From Pelagicoccus mobilis (GTDB taxonomy: Bacteria; Verrucomicrobiota; Verrucomicrobiia; Opitutales; Opitutaceae), in NCBI RefSeq assembly GCF_016595505.1, contig NZ_JAENIL010000005.1:163445-227444 (forward strand): a DNA stretch of 64,000 bases. The letters are read 5' to 3'. Shown in pieces: positions 1-8,198 of this stretch (position 1 is its first letter; each line of letters opens with the position of its first letter). A program made the translations under genes and the position numbers. The notes beneath the pieces were generated by a model. The model worked only from the letters and a program-made list of their open reading frames with translations. It was not told the DNA's origin and searched no databases.

Positions 1-288
1 ACTACGATGATTCGGAGCTCCGATGGTCGACGCGTAACATCCTGTAAACAATGAAGTATGACTTGGACTGCACACGGTTCCCGACGCATAAGCCCGCGTA
101 AAACGTACCCCTTGCGAAGCGAGCCGATCGATGTTCGGTGTAGTCACGAGTTCATTTCCATAACACCCAAAATCAGGATCCAGATCGTCGAGAAACAGAA
201 TCAATATGTTCGGCCTGTCTTGGGCCTCGACTAATTGTACGGGGTACAGCCCTTGCAAAACGAGGACAAGTAAGAGGATGTGTTTCAT
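1..288 (-). CDS. Type I sulfatase, N-terminal part only (cut by window edge)
   Basis: This is the first 96 codons of a secreted sulfatase running off the left edge; it starts with ATG at 288. A hydrophobic signal peptide covers about residues 1-22. The metal-binding segment NILILFLDDLD follows, then TPNIDRLASQGVRFTRAYA, the standard sulfatase layout. The formylglycine region reads CSPSH at residues 73-77 where the family consensus is C-x-P-x-R. The neighbouring STIGAPNHRS resembles the TTIGAHHHR segment of a common sulfatase subgroup. Type I sulfatases hydrolyse sulfate esters with a formylglycine made from that Cys. It lies downstream of the Gfo/Idh/MocA genes on the same strand and could share their transcript. 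The missing Arg is unusual; the substrate cannot be told. Confidence 0.85.
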   Translation of the reverse strand, partial: MKHILLLVLVLQGLYPVQLVEAQDRPNILILFLDDLDPDFGCYGNELVTTPNIDRLASQGVRFTRAYASGTVCSPSHTSLFTGCYASTIGAPNHRS

Positions 289-326
289 TTCGTCTTTAGT
301 CTGAGACCTTATCGTTTACGGCGAGG

Positions 327-385
327 CTGTAGGTCGCCGCGGTGAGGCGATTTCAGGACTGGCGGGTCAACGCCCCGCCCTACAG
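327..385. repeat. Intergenic inverted repeat, GTAGG...CCTAC type
   Basis: The unit starts CTGTAGG and ends CCTACAG, with further pairing inside (ggcggg/cgccccgcc). It sits between the partial sulfatase and the first oxidoreductase gene. It belongs with the elements at 1853-1912 and 3383-3453, which also begin GTAGGG and end CCCTAC, so this operon carries one such element in three consecutive gaps. Confidence 0.55.
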
Positions 386-441
386 GTTGTGAGAATGCAC
401 AAGGCGACGCTCCCGAAGTAGATCCACTATTAATTGTTACG

Positions 442-1824
442 TTACCAAAGATCCTCGCCATACTCCCAGCCCTTGCGGACAGGTTCCTTAACGAATGCAT
501 TCACTTCCTTGTGATTGGTGATCTTCATCTTCTTGGCGTTCCACTTGAGTGTTTTTCCGGAACGGATAGCTAAACCGCCAAGCAGAACCACCTCGGTCAG
601 GGGAGCCGCGTAATCGAAATTCGAGCCAGGAGTTGGCCCGCCTTTGATCGCATTTAGCAACTCCTTATGCGGACCGCCTTTCACCCGTGGGAGAGGACGT
701 TTCTTGAGCAGATCACCGTACTTGGCCATATTCTTCCGTGGCCAAAGCATCGGGCTCTCCGGGCGCATACCTTCATGATAAACCGTTTCTTCAGAACCGA
801 TCATGTACATGCCATTACTCGGCATCGTATCCATTCCTGGAAGCTTCGGCGGACGGATCGTTCCCTCGTACCAATGCAATTTCACGGGGGGCATTTTCCC
901 ACGTGCTGGGAAATGGTAGATCAGGTGAGCCCCCTTAGGGGTGAAGTGCTTGTTCGCCGGTTCCGCAAGTTCGACTTCTACCTTCGTCGGCATCCCCAGT
1001 TCCAAAGCCCAGAACGGTGTATCCAAACAGTGGCAACCGATGTCGCCCATCGCGCCGACGCCGTAATCCCACCAACCACGCCAGGTCGTGGGTGCATAGA
1101 TGGGACTGAACTCCTTCTCGGGAATCGGTCCTTGCCAGAGCTTCCAGTCAAGACCCTCGGGAACTGGAGCTGAAACAGGTGGATATTGCTTCTGACGTGG
1201 GAAATAGGTCGGCTCCGGTCGATCCGTCCAACAGTGGACTTCCCTCACCTCGCCAAGAACCCCTGCTTGAAACCACTCCACAATGAGTCGTGCCCCTTCG
1301 AAGGTGTGTCCTTGATTTCCCATTACGGTCTGCACGCCATACTTTTGAGCAGCTTTCTGCATGGTCCGTACTTGCCAGATGTTGTGAGCCATCGGCTTCT
1401 GAACAAAAACATGCTTCCCCGCTTCCATGGCAGCCATCGTCGCTGGAAAGTGCGTGTGATCAGGAGTCGAGACCATCACGACATCGATCTTGTCGCCCAT
1501 ATCGTGCAGCATCTCGCGGAAGTCGCTGAACGTCTTCGCTTGCGGATTCTGGTCCGCAATCTCAGCGGGTGAAATATCGTTCGGGAAGAACTTCCACTCC
1601 GGATCATCCCTACGCCAATCCACATCACAGAGAGCCACGAGGTTCTCCGTCAATCCCGCTTTCACCGCACCTTTGCCCATGTGACTGATTCCCACACAGG
1701 CAACGTTCAGCTTATTGTTAACTCCCAGCGACTTCGCTATCGAAAACCTTGGGATGACGAGAGATCCAGCTGCTGCGATCGCTGCCTTTTGAACAAATCC
1801 TCTACGAGAAACGTTTGGGGTCAT
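442..1824 (-). CDS. Gfo/Idh/MocA-family oxidoreductase, Tat-exported
   Basis: NAD(P)-dependent sugar oxidoreductase of the Gfo/Idh/MocA family. The ATG at 1824 is preferred over an upstream TTG because it opens directly on a twin-arginine signal (SRRGFVQKA followed by AAIAAAGSLVI). After the signal comes the Rossmann segment NVACVGISHMGKGAVKAG, then the family motif QKPMAHNIWQVRTM, where the Lys of the (E/Q)KP motif contributes to catalysis. The C-terminal half is the alpha/beta dimerisation and substrate domain ending in YGEDLW. Export through Tat implies folding with bound cofactor in the cytoplasm and action in the periplasm. It lies downstream of a paralogue (1932-3362) and a DUF1080 gene, a set linked in other bacteria to 3-keto-sugar chemistry. 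The exact sugar is unknown. Confidence 0.9.
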   Translation of the reverse strand: MTPNVSRRGFVQKAAIAAAGSLVIPRFSIAKSLGVNNKLNVACVGISHMGKGAVKAGLTENLVALCDVDWRRDDPEWKFFPNDISPAEIADQNPQAKTFSDFREMLHDMGDKIDVVMVSTPDHTHFPATMAAMEAGKHVFVQKPMAHNIWQVRTMQKAAQKYGVQTVMGNQGHTFEGARLIVEWFQAGVLGEVREVHCWTDRPEPTYFPRQKQYPPVSAPVPEGLDWKLWQGPIPEKEFSPIYAPTTWRGWWDYGVGAMGDIGCHCLDTPFWALELGMPTKVEVELAEPANKHFTPKGAHLIYHFPARGKMPPVKLHWYEGTIRPPKLPGMDTMPSNGMYMIGSEETVYHEGMRPESPMLWPRKNMAKYGDLLKKRPLPRVKGGPHKELLNAIKGGPTPGSNFDYAAPLTEVVLLGGLAIRSGKTLKWNAKKMKITNHKEVNAFVKEPVRKGWEYGEDLW

Positions 1825-1852
1825 TTTCTGTATCAATTATTTGGGGTTAGTT

Positions 1853-1912
1853 GTAGGGTCGTCGCTTGAGACGCACCGCATTGCAGGAATCAACTCCTGC
1901 GGCATGCCCTAC
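1853..1912. repeat. Interspersed palindromic element (GTAGGG...CCCTAC)
   Basis: Begins GTAGGGTCGTCGCTTGAG and ends GGCATGCCCTAC. It shares ACGCACCGCATTGCAGGA with the element at 3383-3453. It fills most of the gap between the two oxidoreductase genes. It may act as a stable mRNA hairpin, but it has no T-run typical of a terminator. Confidence 0.65.
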
Positions 1913-1931
1913 GATTGATGGTTCCTTAAAC

Positions 1932-3362
1932 TTACATCCGGTAGAACTCCTCCCAGCCCTTCCGTGGAGCTGGGTCGAGCAAGGCATTGGCCGCTTTGCT
2001 ATTGGTGAAGGTCTTCTTCTCCCGGCTAAAGTGCAGTTCGCCACCGAGACGCTGCGAAATCATACCCATGTTGAGAACCTGCGAAAGCGGAGCCGCCACG
2101 CTAAACGGCGAACGAGCTTCCTCTTCCCCTTTACAAGCCAACAGAAAGTTCTCCCAATGGTGCGAGTTCTTAGTCGGATACTTCGGGAGCGAAGGATGCA
2201 TCTCCTTGTATTTCTCGCGGGGCACTATACGAAGCGGCTGCTCGTGAGAAATTCCTCTGAACACGAGGTCTTTTCCATAGAGCACCTTGCCAACATAGTG
2301 ACTGCGTGGAGCTTTATTATCCTTGCTGAAGTTATTGATCGCCCCCGGCTGTTCAGTCTTAAGGTCCCTGTATTCAGGAGCTATATACGGTCGGTTGTCT
2401 TTTCCGTCGTGCCAATTCAATTCGCAAGCAGGCATTCCCTCACGCTCAGGGAAATTGAAGCGGATGTGAGAGGCTTTCGGATAGATCAGCGGGTGCCGTC
2501 CCTCCAGCTTCACCGCGGTCACCTTCTCCGGATAACCGAGTTTCAGGAAGCGGTGCGGCGTGTCGATCACGTGCGCCGCCCAATCTCCTAGCATACCGCA
2601 ACCGTACTCGAACCAACCGCGCCAGTTGCGAGGATGCAGCAAGTCACTGTAGGGACGCTCTGGCGACACCGAGCACCAAGTATCCCAATTGATGCTCGGA
2701 TCCATCGAACGCTCCGGATAATCCTTAAACTTGTCGACCCAACCACTCCACCTTAGACCGTTCACCTGGTAGGCATCGATCTTTGTGATATCTTTGATGA
2801 TACCGGCCTCTGACCACGCCTTGAACTGGAAATAGTTGTATCCAGAGTGCCCTTGATTCCCCATCTGAGTGACGACGCCGGAGCGCTCCGCCAAATCCAT
2901 CAAGCGCTCGCATTGCCCAAAGGTGTGAGCCAAGGGTTTCTCGCACCAAACATGCTTGCCGAGCGACATCGCCAACATGGTACAGGGGAAGTGTGACTGG
3001 TCAGCCGTCGATACCACGACCGCGTCGATCTCGTCCGCCATCTCATCGAACATCTTCCTAAAGTCGTTGAACTGCCGAGCATTTGGGTGGGCAGCCGCTG
3101 ACTTTTTGGCCTCGTCGCGGTTTAGATCGATATCACAGAGGGCGACAACATTTAGCAGGCCGGTTGTCAGAAAGGCCTCGCGATTGCGGAAGCCTTTTCC
3201 CGCGCTAGCGATGAAAGCAACATTGACCCGTTCGCTGGGCGGCAGGATGTCACTGCTGGATTGCTTTCCTAAAGCGACATAGGAAGGCAGAATCGTGGCC
3301 GCGCCAAAAGCGAGCGACGATTTCTTGATAAAGTCACGACGTGAATTTGCAGGGGTATTCAT
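1932..3362 (-). CDS. Gfo/Idh/MocA-family oxidoreductase, Tat-exported (paralogue)
   Basis: A second exported Gfo/Idh/MocA oxidoreductase, paralogous to the gene at 442-1824. The start at 3362 gives [16 protein letters not shown], a Tat signal; an in-frame extension to 3440 would run through the upstream repeat element and is rejected. The Rossmann part is [19 protein letters not shown] and the catalytic region reads [19 protein letters not shown], with Glu-Lys-Pro intact. The C-terminus ends [10 protein letters not shown], matching the RKGWEYGEDLW end of the neighbour. The family uses tightly bound NAD(P) to oxidise or reduce sugar hydroxyls. Two different exported members in tandem with DUF1080 suggest successive steps on one glycoside, which is inference from context. 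Confidence 0.9.
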   Translation of the reverse strand: MNTPANSRRDFIKKSSLAFGAATILPSYVALGKQSSSDILPPSERVNVAFIASAGKGFRNREAFLTTGLLNVVALCDIDLNRDEAKKSAAAHPNARQFNDFRKMFDEMADEIDAVVVSTADQSHFPCTMLAMSLGKHVWCEKPLAHTFGQCERLMDLAERSGVVTQMGNQGHSGYNYFQFKAWSEAGIIKDITKIDAYQVNGLRWSGWVDKFKDYPERSMDPSINWDTWCSVSPERPYSDLLHPRNWRGWFEYGCGMLGDWAAHVIDTPHRFLKLGYPEKVTAVKLEGRHPLIYPKASHIRFNFPEREGMPACELNWHDGKDNRPYIAPEYRDLKTEQPGAINNFSKDNKAPRSHYVGKVLYGKDLVFRGISHEQPLRIVPREKYKEMHPSLPKYPTKNSHHWENFLLACKGEEEARSPFSVAAPLSQVLNMGMISQRLGGELHFSREKKTFTNSKAANALLDPAPRKGWEEFYRM

Positions 3363-3382
3363 TTTTTGAATCTCGTTTATTA

Positions 3383-3453
3383 GTAGGGTCGCCGCTCGCG
3401 ACGCACCGCATTGCAGGATAAGCAAACCCGCGGGGAGCAAGTCCCAGCCCTAC
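3383..3453. repeat. Interspersed palindromic element (GTAGGG...CCCTAC)
   Basis: Begins GTAGGGTCGCCGCTCGCGAC and ends AGCCCTAC. It shares the core ACGCACCGCATTGCAGGA with the element at 1853-1912. It sits directly between the DUF1080 stop and the next gene's start, so it lies inside the presumed polycistronic transcript. Confidence 0.65.
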
Positions 3454-3457
3454 CGAT

Positions 3458-4402
3458 CTATTTCTCAATCACCCAGATGTTCCGGTACTGGGTCGGGTTG
3501 TGGTGGTTCTGTATCAGGATCGGACCTTGTGCTACTTCAGGTCGCGGCCCCCTCGGACCACCACCGGTTCCGCTGGGCAATACGAAGTCGTCGTGGATCA
3601 GGACACCATTTTGCCAGACGCTGATGCGAGCAGATGAAATCTTCTTCTCGCCTTCGAAGCGGGCTGCGGTAAATTCGATATCAAGGCTCTGCCAGCTCAA
3701 TGGAGGCAGGCACATGTTAACATTCTGTGTATTCAGACCATAGACACTGCCACACCAGGTATTCGGTTTCTTGATTTGCTTGATGTCCTTCCAAGCCTCG
3801 GGCGATTCATCGAGACCAAACGTATCCGCCACCTGCACCTCATAGGCACCTAGGGCAAAAACGCCACTGTTGCCGCGATCCGGGTGGCTCAACGGAAGCT
3901 CCGGCTTGTAGGGCACCATAAACTCAAGGTGCAGCTTGAAGTCCTTAAACTGCCGACGGCTCTTCGTCCCCGCCTGTAAGAGACCGTTCTTGATCTTTCC
4001 ATTCCCCCACTCCTCGACGCTTGTTCCGTCAAAAAGCGTGATCGCACCCTTTGGCGCTTTCGGAAAATCCAACCTCGAGGAACGGTCTACTTTCTTGAAT
4101 CCCTTCAAGCGCGCCTTGATGGCATCCAGCTCCACCCACTCATGCTTAATACGGCCGCCATCCCATCCAGCTCCTGGCAAACCACCACGGTAGATCGAGA
4201 GATAGAACCGCCCTTCGGCAGGAACGACCTGCAGGGCTGTCTTCCCTTTCTTGTATTCTCCCAAATAGTCAAAACCAGGATGCTCCTTTGCCGCAGTGGA
4301 AGCATCCGTCCATGTGGGCGTGGGAGCAGGCTTCGCAGAAAGAGTCGCAGCCAGCGCCGCGAACGAGAGGGAAACGAGGATTTTGGGGAGCTTATACTTC
4401 AT
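3458..4402 (-). CDS. DUF1080 protein (3-keto-glycoside hydrolase/lyase-like), secreted
   Basis: Secreted protein with a jelly-roll DUF1080 domain. The ATG at 4402 opens on MKYKLPKILVSLSFAALAATLSA, a clear Sec signal. Family landmarks are ITLFDGTSVEEWGNGK at about residues 120-135, the GNSGVFALGAYEVQV strand block, and the end IQNHHNPTQYRNIWVI. DUF1080 members have been reported to act on 3-keto-glycosides, and the two adjacent Gfo/Idh/MocA oxidoreductases could supply such substrates. It is the first gene of the three-gene group in the direction of transcription, separated from the next gene only by the 3383-3453 repeat. The specific linkage cleaved is not evident. Confidence 0.85.
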   Translation of the reverse strand: MKYKLPKILVSLSFAALAATLSAKPAPTPTWTDASTAAKEHPGFDYLGEYKKGKTALQVVPAEGRFYLSIYRGGLPGAGWDGGRIKHEWVELDAIKARLKGFKKVDRSSRLDFPKAPKGAITLFDGTSVEEWGNGKIKNGLLQAGTKSRRQFKDFKLHLEFMVPYKPELPLSHPDRGNSGVFALGAYEVQVADTFGLDESPEAWKDIKQIKKPNTWCGSVYGLNTQNVNMCLPPLSWQSLDIEFTAARFEGEKKISSARISVWQNGVLIHDDFVLPSGTGGGPRGPRPEVAQGPILIQNHHNPTQYRNIWVIEK

Positions 4403-4629
4403 GGGGTGAATCAAGGGGCCCATTTATAGCGCAAGTCCCGCTTCCCCAACATAGTCACAAGTCTCAAACTCCGTGTCGTTCGTCGCAAGTGGCTCGCAAG
4501 CCTAAGTAGCACATGCGTACCACCTTGGATATCGTTACACGTGAGCATGAACGATGTTCCATTAGCAGGAAAGCAACGCTTCGTCGTTGCCACAATTCAG
4601 CTGGAAATGACGGAGCATTTCCCTCCTAC

Positions 4630-4660
4630 AGGGAAGAGCGGGAACAAGCCCCTCTTCCCT
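4630..4660 (-). terminator. Hairpin downstream of the cytochrome gene
   Basis: Perfect 9-bp arms AGGGAAGAG / CTCTTCCCT with a 13-nt loop, 26 nt after the stop of the multihaem cytochrome gene. No T-run follows, so it may be only an mRNA-stabilising hairpin. The rest of 4403-4685 shows no coding signal. Confidence 0.4.
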
Positions 4661-4685
4661 TAAGACGAACTCTAAAACAAGGGAC

Positions 4686-6839
4686 CTATTGCCCCCCCGT
4701 TAGCTGTCCAAAGAAGTCCGTATACGCAGTTTCCTCAGGAGCTAGCGCTATCGCCTTCCTCAAACTCTCGATCGCACCCGGAACATCTCCAGTGCGCGTT
4801 TGCAGTACAGAAAGATTGAACAGCCAACGATGCTGGTCCGGCTCAATCTTAAGGGCGCGCTTAATGTAGTCGATCGCTTGGGCTTGCTCTTCCTTTTCCG
4901 CGTAAAGCAAACCTGTCGAGAACAGATACAGACCAGTGCTGGAATCGTAACCGTGCGCAATTCGCATCTGCTTTATGGCTTCATCGACCAGTCCAACCCG
5001 GTCCATCAGAATCGACACGTCGTAGCGGATCGCTGCTGCCTTCCGATCGAAGCTAATCGCTAACTCTCCATACTTCCTCACGTCTTCGATATTCCCTTGC
5101 GTCGCCGCATAGGCGGCCAACTTGAGGGCCCCGGACGGACGATCCGAATTCGACTGGATATACGTTTCGTACTCCTCGAGAACATCTCCCGTCAGGAAAG
5201 GGCTACCCGCCAACGTATCGGCAGCCTGCATACGGACGATTCTGCGTTCATCAACCAGAGCAGCTTGGACTTGCTCAAGCGCATCAGGACGCGTGCCTAG
5301 CACAAAAATTGCCGAGTCACGCACCAGAGGGTGCTCGGACTTCGCGTATTTCATAGCGGCTTCCTTCACTTCCTCGATAGGAGAGAAGGGTCGCATCATG
5401 CGTAGCCAGCTCGCCTTCCAATACGGATTCTCCGTTTTTTCGAGTCTCGCAAGCAGCTTGCTTGGCTCCTGCATCTCGCCCGTCCAAACCTCGTTTAGCG
5501 TGTGAGCACGATCGCGCAAGTCCGCCACGCGCTCCGAGTCTCCCCACTTTTCTTCAAACCATGAGAGAAGCTCATCTGTGCTCTTATCATCATGACACTT
5601 GCTGCACGCATCTGGGACATCGAAATGCTTGGCCATATAAGGATCAGGAATCGTGAAGCCATGGTCGCGGCGTGGATCCCGCGCCATGTAGTCACGTTCC
5701 GGCATGTGACACTCTACACAAGAGTTACCGGTCGAATTGATCGGGTGGAAGCTATGGTTCAGCAAATCGACAATCTGCGCATCCATCCTTCCAGTACTGT
5801 GGCACTGAATACAAGTCGCATTATTGTCCGCCGGCAGCTTCAGCTCAACCGAATGAGGATCATGACACTCCATGCAGGTGACTCCCGCATGTCCCATCTG
5901 GCTATGCATCAGTGAACCGAATACAAAATCCTCTTCATCCGCCTTGCCATCTTCGAAGTAGGCAGTCGGGTGGTCATAGAGCATGAGACGATAGTGGTCT
6001 TCGAAATGGTCACCCACCCTGAAATCACTGTCGGTCAACTCCTCACGCCGGGCGTGGCAGCTTCCACAATTCTCAACCATGCGTCGCATCTCCACCTTTG
6101 GCGGCGAGACATAGTCGTCCGTCCCTGCGATAGCGACGTGTTCCTCCATGCCAGTAGTGTGGCAGGAAATACAGGTAATCCCTTGATGCGTCCATGTACT
6201 CGCGTAGGAGTCGGTCTCTGGATCGTAGTTTTTCTCGTATTCAGTCGTATGGCACCAGGCGCAATTCGAGTTCCAATTCATGCCTTGCCCGGTCCAGTGT
6301 CCCCACTCCCCTAAGAACCGCTCTTCGTCGCGAAAAACGTTAAACCACTCGTTCTCGTCCATGTCCCAAGCCATCGAGTGCGCCTGCCAACGTCCTCTCT
6401 CCCCTTCCACGAGAGGCTGCTGCAACGGCGTGGTCCCGATAACCGCTTTCGCCTCGGCGGCGATATACTCTCCGTCGGCGTCCTTCTCGCTGATCAACAG
6501 ACGTTCCCCGTCGACATCGACGCGGTACTCGCGACCCGCGATGTCCTTAAACTCTCCAACCTCGTAGCGATACCCTTCCATTTCCGGATCGACGAACCGA
6601 TTGGCGTTCGCGTGGTGGCTCGAGATCCAGGACTTATGCTCGTCTTCGTGGCACTTGAGACAAGTCGCAGGATCTTTCCAGTCCGCCATAGGATGCGACT
6701 TCACCTTCGCGTTCTCAGTCTTTTCAGCGGTTTCCATCCCACTCTCTTCCGTGCGAGAGCATCCAAAAATAAGCAGCATAGCGATGCCGTAACAGGCAGC
6801 AGTCGCTCCGATCAGTTTCTTTTTTGTCAGGCTTGTCAT
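4686..6839 (-). CDS. Octahaem cytochrome c lipoprotein with HEAT/TPR-like C-terminus
   Basis: A 717-residue exported electron-transfer protein. The N-terminus is a lipoprotein signal with lipobox IFGC at Cys27. Eight CxxCH haem sites are visible, starting at Cys60, 193, 223, 258, 322, 343, 374 and 412. The first half resembles the cytochrome c554 / paired-CxxCH families. After about residue 420 the protein is helical with HEAT-like (HPLVRDSAIFVLGTRPDALEQ) and TPR-like repeats (RHWLFNLSVLQTRTGDVPGAIESLRKAIAL region, 660-700) that probably bind a partner. The gene stands 283 bp upstream of the DUF1080 gene on the same strand. It could accept electrons from a periplasmic oxidase or act in anaerobic respiration; the context does not decide. 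Confidence 0.88.
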   Translation of the reverse strand: MTSLTKKKLIGATAACYGIAMLLIFGCSRTEESGMETAEKTENAKVKSHPMADWKDPATCLKCHEDEHKSWISSHHANANRFVDPEMEGYRYEVGEFKDIAGREYRVDVDGERLLISEKDADGEYIAAEAKAVIGTTPLQQPLVEGERGRWQAHSMAWDMDENEWFNVFRDEERFLGEWGHWTGQGMNWNSNCAWCHTTEYEKNYDPETDSYASTWTHQGITCISCHTTGMEEHVAIAGTDDYVSPPKVEMRRMVENCGSCHARREELTDSDFRVGDHFEDHYRLMLYDHPTAYFEDGKADEEDFVFGSLMHSQMGHAGVTCMECHDPHSVELKLPADNNATCIQCHSTGRMDAQIVDLLNHSFHPINSTGNSCVECHMPERDYMARDPRRDHGFTIPDPYMAKHFDVPDACSKCHDDKSTDELLSWFEEKWGDSERVADLRDRAHTLNEVWTGEMQEPSKLLARLEKTENPYWKASWLRMMRPFSPIEEVKEAAMKYAKSEHPLVRDSAIFVLGTRPDALEQVQAALVDERRIVRMQAADTLAGSPFLTGDVLEEYETYIQSNSDRPSGALKLAAYAATQGNIEDVRKYGELAISFDRKAAAIRYDVSILMDRVGLVDEAIKQMRIAHGYDSSTGLYLFSTGLLYAEKEEQAQAIDYIKRALKIEPDQHRWLFNLSVLQTRTGDVPGAIESLRKAIALAPEETAYTDFFGQLTGGQ

Positions 6840-6960
6840 GAGATCTCGCTAAAAAAGCATGAAATCAGGCAACGCATCGAGACTAAAGCTCACTGAAAGT
6901 ATCAAAAGTTTCAGGCCTAAGTAGCTCAATCTCTTGAAGTTGGCTCGCTAGTCGTATGCT

Positions 6961-7191
6961 CCCCGATTCAACCGACCCTTTTCACTCGCCGATTGGCTTG
7001 AGTGGTCGGGATGACTGGATTGCTCTCGCTAGCGCTCGACCGCGCTGCGGCTCCCTTCGGTCGGCCATCTCCGCTAGGTTCCCTCGCTACGTCGAACCGC
7101 TTCGCTGGTTCAAATCTTCAGACTGATGCCCCCCTGTTCAACCGGCCCTTTTCTCTCGCCGATTGATGTGAGTGGTCGGGATGACTGGATT
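6961..7191. repeat. Direct repeat carrying a copied tRNA-Pro 3' end
   Basis: A 61-bp direct repeat: 6961-7021 matches 7131-7191 at 54 of 61 positions, offset exactly 170 bp. The last 19 bp (7003-7021) are an exact copy of the tRNA-Pro 3' end including CCA, up to the T-loop, after which the copy departs into GC-rich sequence with nested short inverted repeats (gctcgaccgc.../...cttcggtcgg). No protein gene is seen in 6840-7172 and no integrase lies nearby. It looks like a tandem or recombination-derived duplication rather than a second tRNA. Confidence 0.75.
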
Positions 7192-7249
7192 CGAACCAGC
7201 GACTTCTACGTCCCGAACGTAGCGCTCTACCAGGCTGAGCTACATCCCG
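7173..7249 (-). tRNA. tRNA-Pro(CGG)
   Basis: A complete 77-nt cloverleaf with encoded CCA. The acceptor stem is CGGGATG/CATCCCG, the D-arm GCTC-AGCCTGGTA-GAGC, and the anticodon arm CTACG-TTCGGGA-CGTAG, which places CGG at positions 34-36. The T-arm is GCTGG-TTCGAAT-CCAGT. The anticodon reads the proline codon CCG. It lies alone between the cytochrome and SYLF genes, and its 3' end is duplicated at 7003-7021. Confidence 0.95.
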
Positions 7250-7439
7250 ATTATGCAGAAACACCTACAAACTCTCCCGCTATGTGGCAAATGGTTAATG
7301 ACCCCCTTCGTCATTTTACTCAACGCCTGCAGAACCTGAAGCACCACGAACCAGTCCAATCGCGGAAAACCGAGCCCCTTTGAACTACTCCTAGTATCAA
7401 AATTCAGAATACTAATCCAAGCATCCAGCATCTAGATAC

Positions 7440-7483
7440 AAAAAAACTCCACAGTTTCGCTCGATAAAGCGATACCGCGGAGT
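7440..7483 (-). terminator. Rho-independent terminator of the SYLF gene
   Basis: On the minus strand the outer stem ACTCC...GGAGT encloses an inner hairpin TCGCTT-TATC-GAGCGA and is followed by a run of seven T. It begins 32 nt after the stop codon of the SYLF-domain gene. Confidence 0.75.
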
Positions 7484-7514
7484 CGATCATGAGTCGGCAG
7501 CAAGGCCAGCCGAC

Positions 7515-8054
7515 TTAGTCCTTCTTGATTTTGGTGATCTTGGACCCTTCGAGCGAGAGATTGTACATCAATCCCTTACTACCAAAAACAAAGGCTACGA
7601 CAGGCTCGTTCAGAGTCTTGGAATCGATCTCCCCACCAGCTCCGATATTGGCGATCGCAACGCTTCCGTCGACCCCCACTTCCCAACCTTCGCTCGAGCG
7701 AAACTTGTTTAGAGCAGACTTCTCTAGAAACAGGATCACCTGACTGCGGCTCTGCACACCAATTTGGAAACCGATCGAAGCGCTGGCCGTACTGTAGTAG
7801 TCCACGCGCTTCCCTTTGACGAAAAGAGCACCTTCGCCGTACTCACCGCCAATACCGAATCCAGCCTTCCCGACACTTGGGAAGACCAGCATCCCAGCCG
7901 CATCTTCAGCAAGCCGCTTGCCGGCAGTCGTATGTTCGTAAAAATCTTCGATCGCCTGGTCGATCTTGGCGTCGAGAACCTTCTTCTTGGCCGCAAAAGC
8001 GGAGCTAGCACTGAAAACGAGGGCGATAAGGCCGAGGCAAAATAGTTTTTTCAT
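7515..8054 (-). CDS. SYLF (YSC84-type) lipid-binding domain protein, secreted
   Basis: A 179-residue protein with a Sec signal (MKKLFCLGLIALVFSASSAFA) and one SYLF domain. The ATG at 8054 is chosen because it begins the signal peptide; the upstream in-frame Met would add a non-signal extension. Conserved SYLF landmarks include AAGMLVFPSVGKAGFGIGG, the GVQSRSQVILFLEKSALNKF region and IANIGAGGEI. SYLF domains bind phosphoinositides in eukaryotes; bacterial secreted members are of uncertain role, probably envelope lipid association. It is monocistronic, with its own terminator at 7440-7483. Confidence 0.85.
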   Translation of the reverse strand: MKKLFCLGLIALVFSASSAFAAKKKVLDAKIDQAIEDFYEHTTAGKRLAEDAAGMLVFPSVGKAGFGIGGEYGEGALFVKGKRVDYYSTASASIGFQIGVQSRSQVILFLEKSALNKFRSSEGWEVGVDGSVAIANIGAGGEIDSKTLNEPVVAFVFGSKGLMYNLSLEGSKITKIKKD

Positions 8055-8198
8055 TGATGGATTAATTGCTGATTCGAGGAAAGATATCGGCTTTCCGGAC
8101 AACCCTAAAAGCGGTTTGCTCCATTAGACAACGTCGCTCCCTCAATTATTCAGCAAAAATTCCCACAACTGCGGACTCTTCCGGCCCAAATGGTAGCT

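Noticed and set aside
7003..7021. Second tRNA-Pro gene
   Set aside because: Only the last 19 bases of the tRNA are present; no anticodon or D-arm can be found beyond them.
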